Shown: piece by piece, positions 14,600-20,815 of the stretch | Layout: each line of letters opens with the position of its first letter | How positions within the stretch are numbered: position 1 is the first letter of the stretch | Assembly (NCBI GenBank): GCA_910578475.1 | Contig: CAJTRK010000045.1 | Coordinates: forward strand, 1-20,815 | DNA length: 20,815 bases | Direction of reading: 5' to 3' | DNA from: an uncultured Lachnospiraceae bacterium | Lineage (GTDB): Bacteria > Bacillota > Clostridia > Lachnospirales > Lachnospiraceae | Notes under the pieces: generated by a model | Told to the model about the DNA's origin: nothing | What the model saw: only the letters and a program-made list of their open reading frames with translations | The model's database searches: none | Program-made: the position numbers and the translations under genes

Positions 14600-15892
14600 A
14601 TGAAAGGAAAAGGATTAAAATGCCTGAAACTGACATTATGCTGTGCGGCTGCGGCGTTGGCGGTTCAAGGCTGCGGAGCTTCTTCAGACGATGGAAAAAT
14701 CGAAATTGAAATTGTGCAGTACAAACCGGAAGCGGCCAATTACTTCAAGGTGGTCGAAGAAGAGTTCAATGCGACGCACGACAATATTCATCTGACGATT
14801 AGCTCCCCTAACGATGCAATGGCGATTTTGAAGACAAGATTTATCAGAGAGGATTATCCGGACATTATCGGAATCGGAGGAGATATCAACTATTCCTATT
14901 TCGTGGATGCGGAAATCCTGTCAGACGTTTCGGACTATGAAGGAATGCAGTACATAAACCAGGGATATCTGGATATAGCCGAATCGCTCGAGCTGGTTCC
15001 GACGGACGGAACCTATATCATACCGTATGTGGCAAATGCCGCGGGTATTCTTTATAACAGGGATATGTTTGAAGAACACGGATGGCAGATTCCGACGACA
15101 TGGGATGAACTCCTGACGCTGTGCGGAGAGATTCAGGCCGAAGGAATTCTTCCGTTTTACTTTGGCTTTAAAGACGTATGGACCTGTCTCGCGCCCTGGA
15201 ATGCGATGGCAGTAGAGCTTTCCCCCTCGGATACGACCAAACAGGTGAACAGGGGAGAGACGAACTTTACGACAGAATACAGAGAACTGTCGGAAAAATA
15301 TCTGCAGCTTCTGCAGTACGGACCGGAAGGACCGTTCGCATACAGCTATAATGATGCCTGTACGGCATTTGCGAGAGGCGAATCGGCGATGTATACAATC
15401 GGAAGTTATGCGACGCCGCAGATTTTGTCCGTAAATCCTGATTTGAATATCGATTCCTTCGTAATGCCGGTAGCCGATTCGGCGGACGACAGAACACTTA
15501 ATTCAGGTATAGACCTGGGCTTCTGTGTGATGGCTGACTGTGAAAACAAAGAGGCGGCCTACGAGGTGCTGAATTTCCTTTATGCGGACGAAAATCTGCA
15601 AAAGTATATCGACGACCAGAATGCGGTTCCCTGTAAAACGGGAGACTTTCAACTTTCTTCCATGCTGGACGGTATGCTTTCCTTTATCGAATCCGGGAAC
15701 ATGACGGACTATCAGGATCACTATTATCCTTCCGAAATGTCGGTGGATGCGCTTTTACAGACTTATCTGATAGAGCAGAACACGGATAATTTCCTGTCGA
15801 ACTTCGATGCGAACTGGCAGCGGTACAACAGGGATATCATCCGCATGGTACAGGACTATGAGGCCGCAAACGGCGGAAAGGAGCAGAAATAA
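14600..15892 (+). CDS. Sugar ABC transporter substrate-binding lipoprotein (MsmE/RafE-like)
   Basis: 430-residue extracellular binding protein of the carbohydrate family 1 solute-binding type. The signal peptide has a basic start, a hydrophobic core and the lipobox VQGC (Cys about residue 26), so it should be lipid-anchored. The mature part starts with IEIEIVQYKPEAANYFKVVE and contains AAGILYNRDMFEEHGWQIPT, typical of MalE/MsmE relatives, and a later FARGESAMYTIGSYA motif. It is the first gene of an operon with two permeases 4 bases downstream and an alpha-galactosidase, so the ligand is probably raffinose, melibiose or a related alpha-galactoside; this is inferred from context. Transcription probably starts at the promoter just upstream and is likely under the divergent AraC protein. 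Confidence 0.93.
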   Translation: MKGKGLKCLKLTLCCAAAALAVQGCGASSDDGKIEIEIVQYKPEAANYFKVVEEEFNATHDNIHLTISSPNDAMAILKTRFIREDYPDIIGIGGDINYSYFVDAEILSDVSDYEGMQYINQGYLDIAESLELVPTDGTYIIPYVANAAGILYNRDMFEEHGWQIPTTWDELLTLCGEIQAEGILPFYFGFKDVWTCLAPWNAMAVELSPSDTTKQVNRGETNFTTEYRELSEKYLQLLQYGPEGPFAYSYNDACTAFARGESAMYTIGSYATPQILSVNPDLNIDSFVMPVADSADDRTLNSGIDLGFCVMADCENKEAAYEVLNFLYADENLQKYIDDQNAVPCKTGDFQLSSMLDGMLSFIESGNMTDYQDHYYPSEMSVDALLQTYLIEQNTDNFLSNFDANWQRYNRDIIRMVQDYEAANGGKEQK

Positions 15893-15895
15893 ACT

Positions 15896-16777
15896 ATGAA
15901 AATTTTTTCTTCGAAAAATGACAGGCAAAGAACATTTTTATTCATAACGATTCCGATTCTGGCGCTGTTTGTCTGCTTTAATACGATTCCGCTGATTCGA
16001 GGCGTTATTTACAGTTTTACGAATTTCAGAGGATTTGGAAGCTATGACTGGGTCGGATTCAGAAATTATGTGGATTTGTTTTCCGATGCCCGCGTCGGCA
16101 AATCATATTTGTTTACCATTAAACTTGCTGTTGTGACAACGATTGTAGTAAATATTATCAGCCTGCTTCTTGCGCTTGGACTGAACAGCAAGATTCGCGC
16201 GAAAGGATTTTTCCGTGGAGCATACTTTTTACCGAACATATTAGGTTCCCTCGTTGTCGGCTATATTTTCAACTACTTCTTTACTTATATTCTGCCCGCG
16301 TTGGCGGATATGGCCGGTATCAGCAGTATGGGCACGAGTATTCTTTCGAGCCCGAGCAAGGCGTGGATTGGTATTATGATAGTATGTGCATGGCAGGCAA
16401 TCGCCATGAATACGATTATTTATATTTCCGGTCTTCAGACAGTTCCGGAAGATGTATACGAAGCAGGCGGTCTGGACGGCGCGACCGGATGGAAGCAGTT
16501 CAAGCTTCTGACTTTCCCGCTGATTATACCGTTCTTCTCCATTAATATGGTGCTCAGCGTAAAGAACTTCCTGATGGTATTCGACCAGATTATGGCATTG
16601 ACCAAAGGCGGCCCTGCACAGAGCACGGAGTCCATTTCCTACCTGATTTATAACAATGGTATGTCGGGCGGACAGTTCGGATTTCAGAGTGCGAACGCGG
16701 TTGTATTCTTTATTGTAATTGTCGCTATTTCTGTTGCGCAGATGAAATTTTCCGGTTCAAAGGAGGAGCAGTTATGA
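15896..16777 (+). CDS. Sugar ABC transporter permease, MalF/MsmF type
   Basis: 293-residue inner-membrane permease with six predicted membrane segments, the first being TFLFITIPILALFVCFNTIP. The EAA loop that contacts the ATPase is EAGGLDGATGWKQFKLLTFP (around residues 187-206). It pairs with the MalG-type permease that follows. The start lies 4 bases after the binding-protein stop, with AAAGGAG in the end of that gene. The end overlaps the next start codon by four bases (ATGA), which indicates translational coupling. No ATP-binding subunit gene lies in the operon, as in MsmK/MsiK-dependent systems where one ATPase serves several importers. Confidence 0.94.
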   Translation: MKIFSSKNDRQRTFLFITIPILALFVCFNTIPLIRGVIYSFTNFRGFGSYDWVGFRNYVDLFSDARVGKSYLFTIKLAVVTTIVVNIISLLLALGLNSKIRAKGFFRGAYFLPNILGSLVVGYIFNYFFTYILPALADMAGISSMGTSILSSPSKAWIGIMIVCAWQAIAMNTIIYISGLQTVPEDVYEAGGLDGATGWKQFKLLTFPLIIPFFSINMVLSVKNFLMVFDQIMALTKGGPAQSTESISYLIYNNGMSGGQFGFQSANAVVFFIVIVAISVAQMKFSGSKEEQL

Positions 16778-17616
16778 AAAACACTACAAGTGCAGTTAAA
16801 GCCAATAAAACTGTCATGGTGCTGTTGATTCTCGGCCTTTCAACGATAATTTTTCCGCTGTATATGACGATTATCATTGCGTTTAAGCAGCCTTCTGAAA
16901 TGACGAACAGCATCAGCGGCCTTTTATCTCTGCCTAAGACCTGGAGTCTTAACAATTTCAGAGAGGCGATGGAAGTAACGGATTTCTGGCGTTCTCTGCG
17001 GAACAGCCTTCTGATTTCCGTAACGACAGTTGTTCTGTCAATCATTATTCACTCCTTAATGGGGTATACTTTGGGAAGAAATAAAAAAAGCAAATTCTAT
17101 AATTTTATTTATCTTTTTATCGTAAGCGGTATGTTTGTGCCTTTTGCAATTCTGATGATGCCTCTGGCAAAACAGACGGCGGAACTGGGTCTGGCAAACT
17201 GGGTCGGCGTTGTGCTTCTGTATGTTGTATTCTACATGCCGATGAATGTCATGCTGTATTCGGGGTATCTTGTAAATATCCCGCTGGCGCTGGAAGAGGC
17301 GGCGAGAGTGGACGGAGCGTCCACATGGCGCACATACTGGAAGATTATCTTCCCGATTATGAAGCCAATGCACGCAACGGTTGCGGTTATTACGGCTCTT
17401 GCGGTATGGAACGACGTTATGACACCGCTCGTTGTTATGGCAGGTTCTTCTCAGAATACGCTGCCGCTTGCACAGCTTAATTTCCAGTCACAGTTTGGAA
17501 CAAACTATAACCTGGCATTTGCATCTTATTTGTTATCGCTGATTCCGATTCTGGTATTCTATCTGATTTGTCAGAAACAGATTTTGAACGGCGTTGTGAA
17601 TGGAGCGGTTAAATAA
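16774..17616 (+). CDS. Sugar ABC transporter permease, MalG/MsmG type
   Basis: 280-residue permease, the second half of the membrane channel. Membrane segments begin with VMVLLILGLSTIIFPLYMTI. The EAA loop is EEAARVDGASTWRTYWKIIF followed by P (about residues 172-192). The ATG overlaps the stop of the upstream permease (ATGA) and is preceded by AAAGGAGGAG. After this gene come five RNA hairpins and then the alpha-galactosidase. The ending QKQILNGVVNGAVK resembles the usual MalG-family terminus, GLTAGAVK. Confidence 0.94.
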   Translation: MKNTTSAVKANKTVMVLLILGLSTIIFPLYMTIIIAFKQPSEMTNSISGLLSLPKTWSLNNFREAMEVTDFWRSLRNSLLISVTTVVLSIIIHSLMGYTLGRNKKSKFYNFIYLFIVSGMFVPFAILMMPLAKQTAELGLANWVGVVLLYVVFYMPMNVMLYSGYLVNIPLALEEAARVDGASTWRTYWKIIFPIMKPMHATVAVITALAVWNDVMTPLVVMAGSSQNTLPLAQLNFQSQFGTNYNLAFASYLLSLIPILVFYLICQKQILNGVVNGAVK

Positions 17617-17623
17617 GGCGAGA

Positions 17624-17823
17624 AGAAGTTCTAAAGACGTTCCGTCAGTGGACGGAACGCCAAGAACTTCTACGGTTCGCAGCGCGAACCTTTCTCGTCT
17701 GAAAGAATGCCTGAGAAGCGGCATTCTTTCGGATGAAGAGTCATGCCTGAGAAGGGTGGCATTCTTCTGTATGAGGGGTGTAATGGGAAGACAGGAGTAA
17801 GATTAAAATGCCGCTTATGCGGC
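17624..17823 (+). repeat. Array of five RNA hairpins between permease and alpha-galactosidase genes
   Basis: Five consecutive stem-loops on the operon transcript. (A) Outer AGAAGTTCT/AGAACTTCT (17624-17632, 17663-17671) around CGTTCCGTC/GACGGAACG (17638-17646, 17651-17659). (B) GGTTCGC-AGC-GCGAACC (17674-17690). (C) an 11-bp stem, GAAAGAATGCC/GGCATTCTTTC (17701-17711, 17720-17730). (D) ATGCC/GGCAT (17743-17747, 17758-17762), a diverged copy of C with the same TGAGAAG loop sequence. (E) GCCGC-TTAT-GCGGC (17810-17823), ending 6 bases before the Shine-Dalgarno. None has a good T-run, though B is followed by TTTCT. They could stabilise the upstream transporter mRNA, dampen read-through or affect translation of the enzyme. 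No gene is likely here. Confidence 0.8.
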
Positions 17824-17838
17824 GGAATGAGAGGAACT

Positions 17839-20019
17839 ATGGCGATTCATTATCAACGTGAGAAGCGGATTTTTACGCTGCATACGGAACATACGACTTA
17901 CCAGATGAAAGTTGATGATTTCGGTTTCTTGCTGCATTTATATTATGGCAGCAGTATATCCGGCGATATGGATTACCTGTTGACTTATTATGACAGAGGC
18001 TTTTCCGGTAATCCGGCGGATGTCGGTGATAACAGAACCTATTCGATGGATGCGCTGCCACAGGAATACCCGGTGTTGGGGGTGGGAGATTATCGGAACA
18101 GCGCGCTTGTAATTCATAACGTGGACGGTTCTGATTGCTGTGACCTGCGTTATGTCAGCCACGAGATAAAAGAAGGAAAGTATGGATTGCCGGGGCTTCC
18201 CGCGGTTTATGCGGAAAAAGAAGAAGCACAGACGCTGGAAATTGTTCTGGAAGATACCGTAAGCGGTGTACGGGTACAGCTTTTATACGGCGTACTTGAG
18301 AAAGAAGATATTATTACGAGAAGTGCGGTTATCATGAACTGCGGCGAAGAAGAAATCGTTGTGGAAAAGGCCGCATCGTCCAGTCTGGATTTCCTGACAG
18401 GAAATTATGAACTGCTCAGTTTCTATGGCAGACATGCAATGGAACGGAATTTACAGCGGGCGGAAATCGGACATGGCAGCTATGTGATTGGAAGCCGCCG
18501 GGGAACATCCAGTCATCAGTATAATCCGGCAGTTATTCTGGCGGAAAAAGGAGCGACCGAGGACTTCGGAGGCTGCTACGGAATGGTATTCGTATACAGC
18601 GGGAATTTTCTGTTCGAGGCCGAGAAAGACCAGTATGACCAGACAAGAGCCATTATGGGGCTGCATAGCGAGTATTTCCATTATCCGCTTGCAAAGGGAG
18701 AAAAGCTGGTCGTTCCGGAGACGATTCATACTTATTCGGGAAACGGCCTGACGGAATTGTCCCAGAGATATCACCGCTGCATCAGAGAGCATCTATGCAG
18801 AGGAAAATACAGCAGACAGGCGAGACCGATATTGCTTAACAGTTGGGAAGCCGCTTATTTTAGTTTCAATGGAGAGACCATTCTGAAACTGGCCAGAAGC
18901 GCTGCGGAACTTGGCATTGATATGGTCGTAATGGATGACGGCTGGTTTGGAAAAAGGGACGACGATAACAGCGGTCTCGGAGACTGGTATGTGAATGAAG
19001 AAAAACTGGGATGTACGCTCGGCGAGCTGATTCGGGGAGTAAATGACATTGGCGTCAAATTCGGTCTCTGGATTGAGCCGGAAATGGTTTCGGAGAACAG
19101 CGAACTGTACAGGGCGCATCCGGACTGGGCAATGCGGATTCCGGGCAGAAAGCCGATACGGGGCAGAAACCAGTTGATGCTTGATTTTTCAAGAGAAGAT
19201 GTAAGAGGATTTATTTTTGAACGTATATGCGATATATTGGACCAGGGGAATATCGAATATGTCAAATGGGATATGAACCGCAGCATCGCGGAGGTATATT
19301 CCGCGGTCAACTATCCGGGCAGAGTGGCTTATGATTATATGCTTGGCGTGTATGACTTTCTGGAAAAGCTGCTTTCCAGGTATCCGAATCTTTTTATAGA
19401 AGGATGCAGCGGCGGCGGCGGCCGGTTCGATGCCGGTATGCTGTATTATACGCCGCAGATATGGTGCAGCGATAATACGGACGCGGTGGACAGACTGCGG
19501 ATTCAGTATGGGACATCTTTCTTTTATCCGATTTCGGCGGTCGGTTCTCATGTATCGGCTTCACCGAATCATCAGACGGGACGGTGCACGAGCCTGCATA
19601 CGAGGGGCGTCGTTGCGATGGCGGGCACTTTTGGATATGAGCTTGCCACGGATAATCTGACCCAAGAGGAAAAAGAAGAAATTAAAAAGCAGGTCGTACA
19701 ATATAAAAAGTACGAAAATCTGATTCAAAATGGTATTTACTATCGTCTGTCGAATCCATTTCAGGATGCCTGTGCGGCATGGATGTTCGCAGCGAAAGAT
19801 AAAAAAACGGCGCTTTTGAATGTCGTGCTGTTAGAGAATCATGGTAACATGACGATAACTTATGTGAAATTGAAGGGACTTGCGCCGAATGCTCTGTATG
19901 AAGATACGGAGACCGGAAAATGTTACTACGGTTCCGCGTTAATGGAAGGGGGGCTTCCGTTACCCGCGGAAAAGAAGGAATATCCGGCTTATCAGAAAGA
20001 ATTTCGACTGGTAAGATAA
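17839..20019 (+). CDS. aga: Alpha-galactosidase, glycoside hydrolase family 36
   Basis: Cytoplasmic enzyme that releases galactose from melibiose, raffinose and related alpha-galactosides. 726 residues, the normal size for bacterial GH36 enzymes (about 730). An N-terminal beta-sandwich is followed by the catalytic barrel: GIDMVVMDDGWFGKRDDDNS, KFGLWIEPEMVSENSELY, then YVKWDMNRS with the nucleophile Asp478, GCSGGGGRFDAGMLYY, and CSDNTDAVDRLRIQYG with the acid/base Asp548. These numbers equal those I recall for the Geobacillus stearothermophilus enzyme, which supports the ATG at 17839. GAGAGGA lies just upstream; longer in-frame starts (17743, 17827) would read into the hairpin region. No signal peptide. 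It is the hydrolase of the transporter operon, but the hairpin array separates it from the permease genes. Confidence 0.96.
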   Translation: MAIHYQREKRIFTLHTEHTTYQMKVDDFGFLLHLYYGSSISGDMDYLLTYYDRGFSGNPADVGDNRTYSMDALPQEYPVLGVGDYRNSALVIHNVDGSDCCDLRYVSHEIKEGKYGLPGLPAVYAEKEEAQTLEIVLEDTVSGVRVQLLYGVLEKEDIITRSAVIMNCGEEEIVVEKAASSSLDFLTGNYELLSFYGRHAMERNLQRAEIGHGSYVIGSRRGTSSHQYNPAVILAEKGATEDFGGCYGMVFVYSGNFLFEAEKDQYDQTRAIMGLHSEYFHYPLAKGEKLVVPETIHTYSGNGLTELSQRYHRCIREHLCRGKYSRQARPILLNSWEAAYFSFNGETILKLARSAAELGIDMVVMDDGWFGKRDDDNSGLGDWYVNEEKLGCTLGELIRGVNDIGVKFGLWIEPEMVSENSELYRAHPDWAMRIPGRKPIRGRNQLMLDFSREDVRGFIFERICDILDQGNIEYVKWDMNRSIAEVYSAVNYPGRVAYDYMLGVYDFLEKLLSRYPNLFIEGCSGGGGRFDAGMLYYTPQIWCSDNTDAVDRLRIQYGTSFFYPISAVGSHVSASPNHQTGRCTSLHTRGVVAMAGTFGYELATDNLTQEEKEEIKKQVVQYKKYENLIQNGIYYRLSNPFQDACAAWMFAAKDKKTALLNVVLLENHGNMTITYVKLKGLAPNALYEDTETGKCYYGSALMEGGLPLPAEKKEYPAYQKEFRLVR

Positions 20020-20058
20020 GCGCATTCTATTGTGTAATTGAAGGGGTGTATAAAAGCT

Positions 20059-20072
20059 CTCAGCATGCTGAG
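20059..20072. repeat. 14-bp perfect palindrome downstream of the alpha-galactosidase gene
   Basis: CTCAGCATGCTGAG is its own reverse complement. It lies in the short gap (20020-20116) between the alpha-galactosidase and the small membrane protein. It lacks a loop and a T-run, so it is not a convincing terminator; it may be a weak RNA stem or a protein site. Confidence 0.35.
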
Positions 20073-20116
20073 GGCGATAGAGTAACAAGCAGACGAGAAA
20101 GGCACAGGCATATGTA

Positions 20117-20467
20117 ATGGAAGAACGGCTGAAAAGTTATTTGAAGGAAATGGAAGCGCAGTCGGTGAAGTGGGATAAAAAGGGCGAAGACGCCATGACA
20201 GAGCAGGAAAAAAAGCGTCAGACGGAGGATTTGCTGATACAAATCGGCTTTTTCCAACATGAACGTCTGATACACCTGATTGTAACGGTCGTCTTTGCGC
20301 TCCTCACGATGCTCGCTATTCTGGGCACATTGATTGCGCCGCAGCCGGCTCTTTTTCTGCTAATTTTGTTTTTACTGATTTTGTTGGTTCCCTATATCCG
20401 CCATTATTATATTCTTGAAAACGGCGTACAGAAATTATACAAATATTATGACCGGTTTACGTCGTAA
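20117..20467 (+). CDS. Small membrane protein of unknown function
   Basis: 116 residues that I cannot assign to a named family. The first 55 residues are charged and helical (MEERLKSYLKEMEAQSVKWD, then MTEQEKKRQTEDLLIQIGFF). Two hydrophobic segments follow, LIHLIVTVVFALLTMLAILG and PALFLLILFLLILLVPYI, separated by a very short turn, and the C-terminus is short and basic/aromatic (LYKYYDRFTS). This suggests a membrane hairpin with both ends in the cytoplasm. It starts 97 bases after the alpha-galactosidase gene on the same strand and is followed by a strong terminator, so it is probably the last gene of the operon. The Shine-Dalgarno is weak (CAGG, 8 bases before the ATG). A role in sugar use is not supported by the sequence itself. 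Confidence 0.75.
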   Translation: MEERLKSYLKEMEAQSVKWDKKGEDAMTEQEKKRQTEDLLIQIGFFQHERLIHLIVTVVFALLTMLAILGTLIAPQPALFLLILFLLILLVPYIRHYYILENGVQKLYKYYDRFTS

Positions 20468-20521
20468 AAGTTCGGAGTTGTAAATTTGGGCGTAATCGGA
20501 ATGAAAAAGTGGTGATGACAG

Positions 20522-20549
20522 CCGCAGGCGAATGCCTGTGGTTTTTTTT
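20522..20549 (+). terminator. Intrinsic terminator of the alpha-galactoside operon
   Basis: CCGCAGGC (20522-20529) pairs with GCCTGTGG (20534-20541), with one G-U pair and a GAAT loop, followed by eight T residues (20542-20549). It lies about 55 bases after the small membrane protein gene and should end the transcript. Bases 20550-20628 hold nothing I can identify beyond a short imperfect AGATGTA(C/T)GG repeat. Confidence 0.9.
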
Positions 20550-20628
20550 GTGTGAATTTGTACGAACATATGGAGATGTACGGCGTATAGAGATGTATGG
20601 AATTGTCAGATAAATTATGAAACAAAAA

Positions 20629-20699
20629 AGCAGGTAAGGGGAATCGAACCCCCCTCCCTAGCTTGGGAAGCTAGTGTTCTACCGATGAACTATACCTGC
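20629..20699 (-). tRNA. tRNA-Gly (anticodon CCC)
   Basis: On the minus strand the acceptor stem is GCAGGTA/TACCTGC with discriminator U, the usual base for bacterial tRNA-Gly. The D-arm has AGTTCATCGGTAGAACA. The anticodon stem CTAGC/GCTAG encloses the loop TTCCCAA, giving anticodon CCC, which reads GGG. The T-arm is GGGGGGTTCGATTCCCC. The 3' CCA is not encoded; the discriminator is the first base of a run of six T residues. It is a single tRNA gene oriented against the sugar operon. Confidence 0.96.
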
Positions 20700-20707
20700 A
20701 TGGATTC

Positions 20708-20713
20708 AGTATA
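20708..20713 (-). promoter_or_regulatory. Candidate -10 element for the tRNA-Gly gene
   Basis: Read on the minus strand, TATACT lies 8 bases before the tRNA 5' end, a plausible distance. No clear -35 is seen at 16-18 bases; the sequence further upstream is pyrimidine-rich. Bases 20714-20815 contain no gene I can support. Confidence 0.4.
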
Positions 20714-20815
20714 GCACTAATTGGAAGAAAAGAAAAGCAAAAATTCTGAATAAATTTCCCTTCTAAATTGCAAAAGTAAATTCTACCCTTTGTTTCTTCA
20801 ATAGAAGTTACCTAT

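Noticed and set aside
17600..17800. Possible 66-residue gene across the hairpin array
   Set aside because: The translation is dictated by inverted repeats and resembles no protein; the DNA is better explained as RNA structure.
17624..17823. CRISPR-like array
   Set aside because: The repeats are few, unequal and each is internally self-complementary; there are no regular spacers and no cas genes.
17743..17838. N-terminal extension of the alpha-galactosidase from ATG 17743
   Set aside because: The extra 32 residues derive from the hairpin repeats; the ATG at 17839 has a Shine-Dalgarno and gives catalytic residue numbers equal to those recalled for a characterised GH36 enzyme.
20569..20600. 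AGATGTACGG/AGATGTATGG short repeat as an attachment site near the tRNA gene
   Set aside because: It is very short and imperfect, does not match the tRNA 3' end, and no integrase is present.

Overview
The window looks like a chromosomal segment of an anaerobic, carbohydrate-fermenting member of the Clostridia, most likely Lachnospiraceae. This is an inference from gene types: a T-box-controlled threonyl-tRNA synthetase, an AgrA/AgrC-style LytTR two-component system, a GH94 phosphorylase, an Msm/Raf-type sugar importer with no ATPase of its own, and a Cthe_2159-like carbohydrate-binding protein. I see no phage, transposase or CRISPR sequence.

Layout. Bases 140-1349 (minus) hold an O6-alkylguanine DNA alkyltransferase and a maltose/galactoside-type O-acetyltransferase. 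A divergent intergenic region containing a perfect 16-bp palindrome separates them from an AraC regulator (1632-2534) followed by a GH94 glycoside phosphorylase (2660-5374). Next is a tight three-gene signalling operon (5414-9456): LytTR response regulator, GHKL histidine kinase and a membrane diguanylate cyclase. A threonine T-box leader (about 9495-9782) controls thrS (9912-11726), which lacks the usual N-terminal TGS domain. It is followed by a 102-residue MGMT-family protein that keeps its PCHR cysteine and by a membrane-anchored Cthe_2159-like protein (12132-13430).

A second AraC regulator (13435-14289, minus) is divergent from an alpha-galactoside utilisation operon: lipoprotein binding protein (14600), two permeases (15896, 16774) and a GH36 alpha-galactosidase (17839-20019). 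Five consecutive RNA hairpins lie between the second permease and the alpha-galactosidase. A small two-helix membrane protein (20117-20467), a strong intrinsic terminator and a minus-strand tRNA-Gly(CCC) close the window.

How the parts work together. The right half reads as a self-contained raffinose/melibiose-type import and hydrolysis unit: the AraC protein probably senses the sugar, the ABC parts import it using a shared ATPase encoded elsewhere, and the GH36 enzyme releases galactose. The left AraC-GH94 pair looks like a second sugar module, for phosphorolysis of a beta-glucoside. The signalling operon links an extracellular signal to LytTR transcription control and c-di-GMP. I found no clear new defence or mobile system. 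The most unusual items are the hairpin array, the TGS-less ThrRS, the short Cys-containing alkyltransferase-like protein and the LytTR/DGC operon.
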